A stretch of DNA of 19,986 nt from an uncultured Bacilli bacterium. GTDB lineage: Bacteria; Bacillota_I; Bacilli_A; RF39; UBA660. Made by a program: the position numbers and the translations under genes. A model generated the notes under the pieces. That model saw only the letters and a list, made by a program, of their open reading frames with translations, had not been told where the DNA came from and did no database searches. Every line of letters starts with the position of its first letter. Position 1 is the stretch's first letter. The DNA is taken from contig CAQBKK010000019.1 of the NCBI GenBank assembly GCA_948760655.1, positions 1-19,986 on the forward strand. Reading direction: 5' to 3'. Of the stretch, positions 14,957-19,986 are shown piece by piece.

Positions 14957-15700
14957 GTGAAGGCACCAAAAGTTTTAGAGCATATAAAACCAGCACACAT
15001 AGCATGTACAGAAAGTGACATTGCACCCATTGTTGTTATGCCAGGGGATCCCCTACGTGCAAAATATATTGCTGATAACTTCTTAAGTGAAGCAAAACTT
15101 GTAAGTGATACAAGAAATATGTTTGTTTTTACAGGAAACTATAAGGGAACTAGAGTAACTGTTATGGGAAGTGGTATGGGAATGCCAAGTATGAGTATCT
15201 ATGCGTTTGAGTTGTTTTATTTCTTCAATGTGAAAAAAATTATACGTGTAGGAACTTGTGGAGGATTAGTACCAGAAGTAAACGTTCCAGAACTTATTGT
15301 AGCAGATAGTGCTTATAATGAAGGAAATTTTGCTTATGCGTACAATGGAGACCCAACACACTTAGTTTATCCAAGTAAAAGTTTAACAAATACTATCAAA
15401 GAAACAGCAGAAGAAAATGGAATGAAACCTCATATTGGTACAGTAATGACCACAGAAAATTTTGATTTTTATAGTAACTACGAAGCTGTCCTAAATAGAG
15501 TTCCAAAAAACATTCATGTTATTGCTGGGGAAATGGAAGCGTTTGCCTTATTCCATATTGCAGATTCTTTCGATTGCGAAGCTGCTTGTATCCTAACCGT
15601 TGTTGATAGTAAATTTAGTGAAACTTTCATGAGTCAAGAAGACCGCGAAAAATCATTAAATGAATCAATAACTTTAGCCTTAGAATCAATCATTAAATAA
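14957..15700 (+). CDS. deoD: Purine nucleoside phosphorylase, DeoD type
   Basis: The product is 247 residues from the GTG at 14957. That start is chosen because AAGGAG (14943-14948) overlaps the alternative GTG at 14948 and sits eight bases before 14957. Family residues are in place: phosphate-binding MPGDPLRAKYIA (Gly30, Asp31, Arg34), Arg97 in IIRVGTCGG, the nucleoside loop GEMEAFAL (Met193, Glu194) and the catalytic Asp217 in LTVVDSK. The enzyme cleaves purine (deoxy)nucleosides with phosphate to free base and (deoxy)ribose-1-phosphate in the cytoplasm, for purine salvage. The length is close to the bacterial hexameric enzymes (about 235-240 residues). Its neighbours are not salvage genes; it looks monocistronic, with its own promoter and terminator. 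Confidence 0.95.
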   Translation: MKAPKVLEHIKPAHIACTESDIAPIVVMPGDPLRAKYIADNFLSEAKLVSDTRNMFVFTGNYKGTRVTVMGSGMGMPSMSIYAFELFYFFNVKKIIRVGTCGGLVPEVNVPELIVADSAYNEGNFAYAYNGDPTHLVYPSKSLTNTIKETAEENGMKPHIGTVMTTENFDFYSNYEAVLNRVPKNIHVIAGEMEAFALFHIADSFDCEAACILTVVDSKFSETFMSQEDREKSLNESITLALESIIK

Positions 15701-15701
15701 G

Positions 15702-15729
15702 AGAACCTAAAAGGGTTCTTTTATTTTTT
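15702..15729 (+). terminator. Terminator after deoD
   Basis: AGAACC (15702-15707) pairs with GGTTCT (15714-15719) around a six-base loop, followed by TTTTATTTTTT. Confidence 0.8.
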
Positions 15730-15846
15730 GATGAAAAGATTGTATAAGTTATTTAATAAAAAGATTAATTCCTTTTTTATTTTTGAATTGGAAAATGGTA
15801 ATCTTAAAGATATTCGGTTGTGAGAAATTTTATCTGTTAAAAGTAA
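15730..15846. other. Intergenic stretch, nothing recognised
   Basis: This AT-rich stretch lies between the deoD terminator and the promoter of the predicted small RNA. I see no ORF with a ribosome binding site, no repeat and no strong hairpin in it. Confidence 0.4.
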
Positions 15847-15874
15847 TTGTAATTTATAAAAACTAGTGTATAAT
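15847..15874 (+). promoter_or_regulatory. Promoter of predicted antitoxin RNA, TTGTAA-16-TATAAT
   Basis: TTGTAA (15847-15852) and a perfect TATAAT (15869-15874) are 16 bases apart. Transcription would begin near 15881, and no ORF with a ribosome binding site follows, so the product should be a non-coding RNA. Confidence 0.65.
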
Positions 15875-15880
15875 AAAACA

Positions 15881-15972
15881 TGTAAGTGTTACCAAGATTG
15901 ATAACGCCTTACTTTGTTTCAGACGCTATGCCCGATTGTTGGAAAAATATCTGTGGGCTAGCGTCTTTTTTT
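15881..15972 (+). ncRNA. Predicted antisense RNA (type I antitoxin)
   Basis: This is a roughly 92-nt transcript bounded by a promoter and a strong terminator. It starts with a hairpin: GTAAG (15882-15886) with CTTAC (15908-15912), GTTA (15888-15891) with TAAC (15902-15905), and CAA with TTG inside. It ends in the terminator hairpin at 15921-15966. It contains no plausible coding sequence. It lies opposite the 3' untranslated part of the predicted toxin mRNA, from the toxin stop codon (15971-15973) onward, so the two RNAs would pair along its whole length. This 3' overlap layout is known from Gram-positive type I systems such as TxpA/RatA and BsrG/SR4. Its function as an antitoxin is an inference from position and structure. 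Confidence 0.6.
15921..15972 (+). terminator. Strong terminator of the antisense RNA
   Basis: AGACGCTA (15921-15928) pairs with TAGCGTCT (15959-15966) and GCCC (15930-15933) with GGGC (15955-15958), leaving one bulged T, and is followed by T7. This is the most GC-rich hairpin in the window. On the - strand it is not followed by a T run, so it terminates only the + transcript. Confidence 0.8.
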
Positions 15973-16036
15973 AAATTAATTGTAGAATAACTATAATTAA
16001 TAAAATTATTATTACTAAAAACAAAGTTTCTTTCAT
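15971..16036 (-). CDS. Predicted type I toxin, 21-residue hydrophobic peptide
   Basis: ATG at 16036-16034 opens a 21-codon frame ending in TAA at 15973-15971. The peptide starts MKET and then runs almost entirely in Leu, Ile, Val and Phe, with one Gln near the end (LQLI): a single short membrane segment. Translation signals are very strong: a perfect AGGAGG at 16050-16045, eight bases from the ATG. Its own promoter lies about 100 bases upstream, giving a long structured leader. Chance short ORFs rarely have all of these. Small membrane-damaging toxins of type I systems (Fst, TxpA, BsrG, holin-like toxins) share this size class and layout, though those I remember are somewhat longer and have charged tails. 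I do not recognise the exact family. Toxicity is inferred. Confidence 0.6.
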   Translation of the reverse strand: MKETLFLVIIILLIIVILQLI

Positions 16037-16044
16037 AACTACCG

Positions 16045-16050
16045 CCTCCT
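16045..16050 (-). promoter_or_regulatory. Perfect ribosome binding site of the toxin ORF
   Basis: AGGAGG on the - strand, eight bases before the toxin ATG. A second G-rich stretch (AGGGGG) lies about 20 bases further upstream in the same leader. Confidence 0.75.
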
Positions 16051-16139
16051 ATTTTCCAAAACCCCCTAATGTAAATCTAGTTGTATTTGTACTCGTAAGA
16101 AGTTATAGTAAGGCGCTACTTTCCTGGTAACGAGTGGTT

Positions 16140-16167
16140 ATTATAATGAATCTTTTTTTAATCGCAA
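16140..16167 (-). promoter_or_regulatory. Promoter of the toxin mRNA, TTGCGA-16-TATAAT
   Basis: Reading the - strand, TTGCGA (16167-16162) and TATAAT (16145-16140) are 16 bases apart. Transcription would start near 16133, right at the first inverted-repeat arm. Confidence 0.6.
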
Positions 16168-16215
16168 GTGATTCGACATAAATTGATAAAACTTGTTGCT
16201 ACTTTTTAAAATCTC

Positions 16216-16244
16216 TTGAAAATGAGAAGAAAATAAGATAAGAT
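16216..16244 (+). promoter_or_regulatory. Promoter TTGAAA-17-TAAGAT
   Basis: TTGAAA (16216-16221) and TAAGAT (16239-16244) have the ideal 17-base spacing, 27 bases before the small ORF at 16272. No terminator lies before the XRE regulator, so it may drive both. Confidence 0.5.
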
Positions 16245-16271
16245 GTAGTAGAAAATAGAAGGAGGAAGAAA

Positions 16272-16426
16272 ATGAAAAAAAGAAATAAAAACCTCCCAAC
16301 TTCAGGAACCAACCTGGGGGGGGCAGTGCCACCTTTATACCCAACTATAGAAAAGTAAATAAAATGTCTGATAAACAGTTAGCTCCATCTACTAAAGAAT
16401 TTTTAAAGTTATTTGATATTAATTAG
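16272..16426 (+). pseudogene. Small ORF split by a G8 run (28 codons as read; 51 if joined)
   Basis: A strong GAAGGAGG (16258-16265) lies six bases before ATG 16272. As written, the frame ends at TAA 16356-16358 after 28 codons (starts MKKRNKNLPTSGTNLGG). It crosses a run of eight G at 16316-16323. With nine G the frame would continue as GGSATFIPNYRKVNKMSDKQ and on to LFDIN, ending at TAG 16424-16426, for 51 codons. The downstream part also has its own ATG at 16364 (20 codons) but no ribosome binding site. The joined product is small, soluble and basic; I do not recognise it. It ends 21 bases before the XRE regulator gene, so it probably leads that operon. A real frameshift, phase variation, slippage or a sequencing error could each explain it. 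Confidence 0.5.
16316..16323. repeat. Homopolymer run of eight G
   Basis: G8 in very AT-rich surroundings, inside the small ORF at 16272. The hairpin CAGG-AACCAA-CCTG lies immediately before it and overlaps its first G. Runs of this kind change length readily during replication. Confidence 0.9.
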
Positions 16427-16447
16427 AAAAATTAAAAGAGGATTTTT

Positions 16448-17521
16448 ATGGATATAAAAAAAATTGGAAGTTTTATTCGAAATTTAAGGGAAGAGAAAAA
16501 ATTAACTCAACAACAATTGTCAGAAAAATTGCTTGTTCATAGAACAACGTTAAATAAGTGGGAAAAAGGACATTCGTTGCCTCTAAATGATTCTTTAATA
16601 CTTTTAAGTGAAATTTTTGATATTAGTATAGATGAAATTCTTTCAGGAGAAAGAAAGAATGATATAAAAAATAAGGAAAATGTGATTTTTCATTTACTAA
16701 ATAATTACAGAAAATCAAAAAAGATTATATTAATTATTAGTTCATTATTAGTTTTTTCTTTGTTTACTTTTTTTGGATATTATTTTTTTACAAATTATAA
16801 TTCTATTAAAGTTTACAGAATTTCAGGAGAAAGCGAAAATTATTTAGTAACGGATGGGATCCTATTTATTTCTAAACATAAAATGTATTTTAAAATGGGA
16901 GAAATTAATACAAAAACAGGTGATACTCCATTATTAGATATTGAACTCTATTCAAAATTAAATGAAGAAAATAAATTAATATATAAAGGAAGTGCGAATC
17001 AATTATTAATTGATAATTATTACTCCGAAGAATATTTTAATTATAATGAAATAATAAAGCAAGATAGGTTATTTTTAAAAATATGCCATGAAAATGACTG
17101 CGAAGATATAAAGCTATCATGCTTCAAAGATTTTCAAAATAGCAGTTTTATATATAAAAAAGAGAATAATAGTATAGATAATAATGACAATGACAATGAC
17201 AATGACAATAGTGTAGACGAAGAAATACCAAATTATATAAAAGAAAATTTTGAATTTAATGAACAAAATAATAATTATACAAAAAAAGAACAAAATAAGT
17301 TGTTTTTTTATAATCAAGAATCAAAGATATTTCTTTTGAAGATTAATAATAAAAATATTGAAAAAAATTATCAATATAATTTGAATACTAAAGAACTTTA
17401 TTATTTTGAATTTGATACTAAAGAAAAGAAAATTGTAAAAGAAATTAATAACTATGATAATGAATACAATTCAATTTATGAAGCATTTTATAAAAAATAC
17501 ATTTTAAATATTTTAGAATGA
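16448..17521 (+). CDS. Membrane-anchored XRE-family regulator
   Basis: The 357-residue protein begins with a Cro/C1-type helix-turn-helix (about residues 5-64: IGSFIRNLREEKKLTQQQLS, then TTLNKWEKGHSLP). One membrane helix follows at about 92-115 (KIILIISSLLVFSLFTFFGY). A roughly 240-residue C-terminal domain, presumably outside the cell, has three Cys (213, 218, 225) and an Asp-Asn repeat at about 247-254 that may be a linker. The layout is that of a one-component sensor: external domain, helix, DNA-binding head. The external domain is not one I recognise. GAGGA (16438-16442) precedes the ATG. It lies between the G8 small ORF and the secreted protein genes and may control them. Codon use is more A/T-rich than in the genes before 15700. 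Confidence 0.82.
   Translation: MDIKKIGSFIRNLREEKKLTQQQLSEKLLVHRTTLNKWEKGHSLPLNDSLILLSEIFDISIDEILSGERKNDIKNKENVIFHLLNNYRKSKKIILIISSLLVFSLFTFFGYYFFTNYNSIKVYRISGESENYLVTDGILFISKHKMYFKMGEINTKTGDTPLLDIELYSKLNEENKLIYKGSANQLLIDNYYSEEYFNYNEIIKQDRLFLKICHENDCEDIKLSCFKDFQNSSFIYKKENNSIDNNDNDNDNDNSVDEEIPNYIKENFEFNEQNNNYTKKEQNKLFFYNQESKIFLLKINNKNIEKNYQYNLNTKELYYFEFDTKEKKIVKEINNYDNEYNSIYEAFYKKYILNILE
17185..17208 (+). repeat. Hexanucleotide tandem repeat (TGACAA)4
   Basis: Four perfect head-to-tail copies of TGACAA lie within the regulator gene and encode alternating Asp and Asn. Gain or loss of a copy would change the linker by two residues without a frameshift. Confidence 0.9.
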
Positions 17522-17538
17522 AAATAGAATAATTATTT

Positions 17539-17569
17539 GATAGTGATTTGCTTTCACTTTCTTTTTTTT
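17539..17569 (+). terminator. Terminator after the XRE regulator
   Basis: AGTGA (17542-17546) pairs with TCACT (17554-17558) around a seven-base loop, with outer G-C and A-T pairs possible, followed by T8. The stem is short. TTGACT at 17568-17573 starts within the T run and may be the -35 box for the next gene. Confidence 0.5.
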
Positions 17570-17607
17570 GACTTTTTTTATATCTTTAAAATAAGAAAGG
17601 AGGAAAA

Positions 17608-18339
17608 ATGAAAAAGATATTTAGTTTAGCTTTTAGTATATTTGTGGTAGGAATATTTGGCACGATACAAGTACAGGCAAAAAATTTTTATTTTGTTAAC
17701 GATAATAATGTAGAGATGTCAGAGAAAGAATATAACTTTTTTACTGAAATGTATTGGGAAGGGTATCAGCAATTTGTTTCAAAAGAAGAATATGATAATA
17801 TTCGAGATAATGGTTTTTTTGAATCAGAAATTCAAAAAGTTGAAAATATAGACACTTACTTAGTACCTTTTTCTCTTACACATGAGACTAAAAGCAAAAA
17901 ATTGAGTATTGCAAAAGCGTGTTCTTCAACTTGTTTAATTTCTATTACTAATAATTGGAAAGGTGTTCCAAATGTTAAAAGCTATGATATTATTGGGGCA
18001 TTATTTACTGGAAATATAAATAGAATTAATGAGCCTAGAACAGAAGTTTATTATGCAAGTGGTAAAAACTCATCAAACGTAATAAAATATGATAATAATG
18101 GTTTTGGAGCATCTATTAAATTGCCTAATACTAATGAAATTTTAACTGTAAATCAAACTTTTCAAGTTATGGGAAATGGGAAGATATATGCAAGCTATCA
18201 ACACGCGACAAAATCTATAACTCAGAATAACAGTTTAAATTTTAGAATAAATATTGGTGGTTATGGAAAAGTATTTGATTTTTATAACAATGCTTATGGT
18301 GTTTATGATGGCATGGGCGGAGTAGATATTGACTGTTAA
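17608..18339 (+). CDS. Secreted protein, paralogue A (unknown family)
   Basis: The 243-residue product has a clear signal peptide (KKIFSLAFSIFVVGIFG, likely cleavage after VQA, about residue 24). The mature protein starts with an acidic helical part containing EMSEKEYNFF. A beta-rich domain follows, with landmarks NNWKGVPNVKSYDIIGA, GFGASIKLP, YASYQHATKSITQNNSLNF and YDGMGGVDIDC. Three Cys occur: two close together (KACSSTC) and one at the very C-terminus. The same landmarks recur in the next gene, so the two are paralogues. I do not recognise a named family or catalytic site; a surface or secreted binding protein is possible. AAAGGAGG (17597-17604) precedes the ATG. A TTGACT at 17568 may be part of its promoter. 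The gene is very A/T-rich. Confidence 0.82.
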   Translation: MKKIFSLAFSIFVVGIFGTIQVQAKNFYFVNDNNVEMSEKEYNFFTEMYWEGYQQFVSKEEYDNIRDNGFFESEIQKVENIDTYLVPFSLTHETKSKKLSIAKACSSTCLISITNNWKGVPNVKSYDIIGALFTGNINRINEPRTEVYYASGKNSSNVIKYDNNGFGASIKLPNTNEILTVNQTFQVMGNGKIYASYQHATKSITQNNSLNFRINIGGYGKVFDFYNNAYGVYDGMGGVDIDC

Positions 18340-18379
18340 ATTTTAAAACTTAGAATACAAAAATAGAAAAGGAGAAAAA

Positions 18380-19384
18380 ATGAAAAAAATTACAATAATT
18401 GCAGTTGCATTAATGTTTAGTATAGTGAATGTTAATGCTAAAAGTTTTACGAACAGTAATAACATATTAATTAATGAAAAAGAATATCAAAATCTTCTAT
18501 CATTAGGCTTTTCAGACTTAGAGATTGAAATGATGGAAGAAAAGCAATTTGAAGAAAATAAAAACTTACATGGTGAAATTGTTTCAGTAGATACAAAATA
18601 TTTCAAAACGATTTCTAGCGATAATCAAGTGTACTCTACAAATAGGCTTGATAATAATATCGAAAATAAAGTTATTGAAATTTCCAAAGAAGAATATGAT
18701 GCTTATAATGGCGAAAATGAGTATAATATTTCACCTTTAGCTAATCCTGCAATTAAAGAAACAAATTATAAAAAATTAACTACTACTTTGGTTAAAATTA
18801 ATAATAGATATAGAGTGAAAAATGATCTACATTGGAAAACAATGCCTTCCACTAGAAGTAATGATATAAATGCTGTAAGAATTAATAATAGTGTAACAGA
18901 ACCCTTGAGCAATTCTCAAAATGCTTATACAATTTATTCAGCAACAAATAGTTGTACAGGTGCAGGAATGTCAAATAGAGTAAATCATAATGATTGGCGT
19001 TTTTCACCAAGTGGATATGGAGTTGCTGTACCAGTCCCTAAAGACCAAGCAGGACCAACATATTCTTGGAATACTATATATGGAACTTCTTACCCATGTA
19101 TTGGTTATAAAAATCCAGCGACTTCAGGTAGTGTAAATTCCACTTGGAACGTAAAAGGTATAGATAATTATATGTACTTTGATTTAGTTAAATTAAGTAA
19201 TGCATCCTTAAGTGTTTATGGTTCATATCAACACGCTCAAACAACAGTAAGTTTATCTAACGCATTATCATTTTCTATTAGTTCAAGTGGATTAGGTGCA
19301 GTAATTCAGTTATCTGCTTCTATTTCAAAAAATTATGATAACATGGGTGGTACTCATGCTCAAATACTTAGCCCTTCATGGTAA
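18380..19384 (+). CDS. Secreted protein, paralogue B (unknown family)
   Basis: The 334-residue product has a signal peptide (KKITIIAVALMFSIVNVNA, cleavage about residue 20). Shared blocks with paralogue A, in the same order, are: INEKEYQNL near the mature start; HWKTMPSTRSNDINAV; GYGVAVPVP; VYGSYQHAQTTVSLSNALSF; and YDNMGGTHA. It is longer by an N-terminal linker and by an insert of about 50 residues rich in Ser, Thr, Gly, Pro and aromatic residues (about 220-260) that holds one of its Cys. No catalytic motif is recognised. AAAGGAG (18368-18374) precedes the ATG. It starts 40 bases after paralogue A with no terminator between, so they are one operon. The divergence between copies suggests an old duplication. 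Confidence 0.82.
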   Translation: MKKITIIAVALMFSIVNVNAKSFTNSNNILINEKEYQNLLSLGFSDLEIEMMEEKQFEENKNLHGEIVSVDTKYFKTISSDNQVYSTNRLDNNIENKVIEISKEEYDAYNGENEYNISPLANPAIKETNYKKLTTTLVKINNRYRVKNDLHWKTMPSTRSNDINAVRINNSVTEPLSNSQNAYTIYSATNSCTGAGMSNRVNHNDWRFSPSGYGVAVPVPKDQAGPTYSWNTIYGTSYPCIGYKNPATSGSVNSTWNVKGIDNYMYFDLVKLSNASLSVYGSYQHAQTTVSLSNALSFSISSSGLGAVIQLSASISKNYDNMGGTHAQILSPSW

Positions 19385-19399
19385 TAAAAAATAGATAAA

Positions 19400-19816
19400 A
19401 TGAAAAAGAAAATAGCTATATTTATTTTAATATCTATTGTTATGCTATTTTTCATTAAATTATATAAATATAATAATGAAAAATATTTTATTACTATAAG
19501 AGATGCGAATATAAGTGAGTATTTTGATTTTACTGGAGTTTATCTAAATAGTTTTAAAGGCAAAATTTTACAAATGCAGTTAAATGATAATAAGAATAAT
19601 AAAAAAGTAAAATATATAACATTATATTCTATAAATAATAAAACTAATATGAATTTTGTAACAGGAACAAATTCTAAATATTTTAATCATATTGAAAAAA
19701 ATAAAATAATTGATTTATTTGTAACAAATAAAATAACTGAATTTTTATTAAAAGTAGAATTTGAAGACGACACTACCGAAGAAATTTATTTAGATATTAA
19801 CAAAATCAACTTTTAA
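19400..19816 (+). CDS. Small membrane-anchored protein, unknown
   Basis: The 138-residue product has an N-terminal membrane helix (about residues 4-20: KIAIFILISIVMLFFIK), followed by a charged, beta-rich outer domain of about 115 residues (YFITIRDANISEYF, KVKYITLYSI, LLKVEFEDDT). No Cys or catalytic motif is seen. It starts only 15 bases after paralogue B and has no recognisable ribosome binding site, so translation may depend on coupling to the upstream gene. Position suggests a role with the two secreted proteins, for example as an anchor, partner or immunity-like protein; this is speculation. A strong terminator closes the operon. Confidence 0.72.
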   Translation: MKKKIAIFILISIVMLFFIKLYKYNNEKYFITIRDANISEYFDFTGVYLNSFKGKILQMQLNDNKNNKKVKYITLYSINNKTNMNFVTGTNSKYFNHIEKNKIIDLFVTNKITEFLLKVEFEDDTTEEIYLDINKINF

Positions 19817-19824
19817 ATTAATTG

Positions 19825-19868
19825 ATAAAAGCAATGGCATTCCAGTCATTGCTTTTATTCATTTTTTT
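19825..19868 (+). terminator. Strong terminator closing the secreted-protein operon
   Basis: ATAAAAGCAATG (19825-19836) pairs perfectly over 12 bases with CATTGCTTTTAT (19847-19858) around a ten-base loop, followed shortly by T7 (19862-19868). Confidence 0.88.
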
Positions 19869-19986
19869 GCAAAAATGCAAAATACGTTTGCAAAATTCCA
19901 TGGTAACATTTTCCGTTGTTTGATTTATAATCCAATGAATGAAGAGAGAACCCAAGGATTAAGTGGAGAAAGTGGCAATTGTAGTG
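19855..19986 (-). CDS. Possible 3' end of a convergent gene, cut by window edge
   Basis: On the - strand a frame is open from the right edge for 43 codons to TAA at 19857-19855, right at the terminator hairpin, as expected for a convergent gene sharing that hairpin. The visible end reads NGKCYHGILQTYFAFLQKNE. The antiparallel + frame is also open across this stretch but has no ribosome binding site. The local sequence is less A/T-rich than the operon to its left. I cannot identify a family from 43 residues, and it may not be coding at all. Confidence 0.25.
   Translation of the reverse strand, partial: HYNCHFLHLILGFSLHSLDYKSNNGKCYHGILQTYFAFLQKNE
19866..19894. repeat. Two TTTGCAAA palindromes 21 bases apart
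   Basis: Perfect eight-base palindromes lie at 19866-19873 and 19887-19894, two helical turns apart, with another TGCAAA between them. This could be a protein-binding site or chance in AT-rich DNA. Confidence 0.4.

Larger units (their letters stand above)
15888..16131. repeat. Inverted repeats flanking the toxin-antitoxin unit
   Basis: GTTACCA (15888-15894) is the reverse complement of TGGTAAC (16125-16131), and CGCCTTACT (15905-15913) is the reverse complement of AGTAAGGCG (16107-16115). In a long toxin transcript these arms would join its 5' end to its 3' end. They also mean that the antisense RNA and the toxin mRNA begin with related sequence. A separate local stem in the toxin leader is ACTCGT/ACGAGT (16091-16096 with 16130-16135). 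Confidence 0.65.

Noticed and set aside
15921..15972. Shared bidirectional terminator as in par/Fst loci
   Set aside because: Only the + side has a T run. The inverted, rather than direct, arrangement of the repeats also differs from par, so a TxpA/BsrG-like layout fits better.
16293..16307. LPTSG in the small ORF as a sortase signal
   Set aside because: It is near the N-terminus with no signal peptide before it and no hydrophobic helix and basic tail after it.
16141..16344. 67-codon open frame on the - strand, rich in Phe and Ser
   Set aside because: No ribosome binding site; it is the complement of poly-A/G-rich leader sequence, the G8 small ORF and the toxin promoter region.
17117..17317. 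66-codon hydrophobic - strand frame inside the XRE regulator
   Set aside because: It mirrors the Asn/Asp/Lys-rich coding strand, which gives Ile/Val/Phe on the other strand; no ribosome binding site or promoter.
1..19986. CRISPR arrays, tRNA or rRNA genes, intact insertion sequences
   Set aside because: No regularly spaced repeats, no tRNA cloverleaf or rRNA core sequence, and no transposase with ends were found on reading both strands.

Overview
The window comes from a very AT-rich, low-GC Gram-positive-type genome (Bacillota). My best guess is one of the gut Bacilli related to RF39 or Erysipelotrichia. This rests on composition, strong AGGAGG-type ribosome binding sites, AT-rich terminators followed directly by extended -10 promoters, the standard genetic code with TGG for Trp, and the gene content. 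Nearly every gene lies on the + strand. The assignment is an inference, because no rRNA or other phylogenetic marker is present.

Bases 1-15700 are mostly housekeeping and envelope genes in short transcription units. In order they are: the 3' end of a serpin-like protein; a membrane acyltransferase with a membrane-anchored glycerophosphodiester phosphodiesterase; an unknown membrane protein; a membrane-tethered thioredoxin-fold protein; a DUF1848 protein with an MBL-fold hydrolase; a PAP2 phosphatase fused to a DgkA-type lipid kinase; a short-chain dehydrogenase; an unknown 171-residue protein; a membrane-anchored DNA/RNA non-specific nuclease; a GNAT acetyltransferase with an unknown two-helix membrane protein; a U32/DUF3656 protein likely acting in RNA hydroxylation; and a DeoD-type purine nucleoside phosphorylase. 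Several starts were moved inward from the longest ORF (4827, 9467 and 14957) because the ribosome binding site or promoter rules out the longer version.

Bases 15700-16270 look like a gene desert but hold a compact candidate type I toxin-antitoxin locus. A 21-codon, almost wholly hydrophobic peptide on the - strand (15971-16036) has a perfect AGGAGG and its own promoter. A roughly 92-nt RNA on the + strand (about 15881-15972) has its own promoter and a strong terminator. It is antisense to the toxin mRNA from the stop codon onward. Inverted repeats (15888-15913 and 16107-16131) would let the toxin mRNA fold its 5' leader onto its 3' end.

Bases 16216-19868 form an AT-richer accessory cassette. 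It begins with a promoter and a tiny ORF interrupted at a run of eight G; one extra G would join it into a 51-codon reading frame. Next come a membrane-anchored XRE-family regulator with a hexanucleotide repeat, two paralogous secreted proteins, and a small membrane-anchored protein, closed by a strong terminator. I do not recognise a named system for this cassette. It is, with the toxin-antitoxin locus, the most interesting part of the window. The last 118 bases may hold the 3' end of a convergent gene on the - strand.
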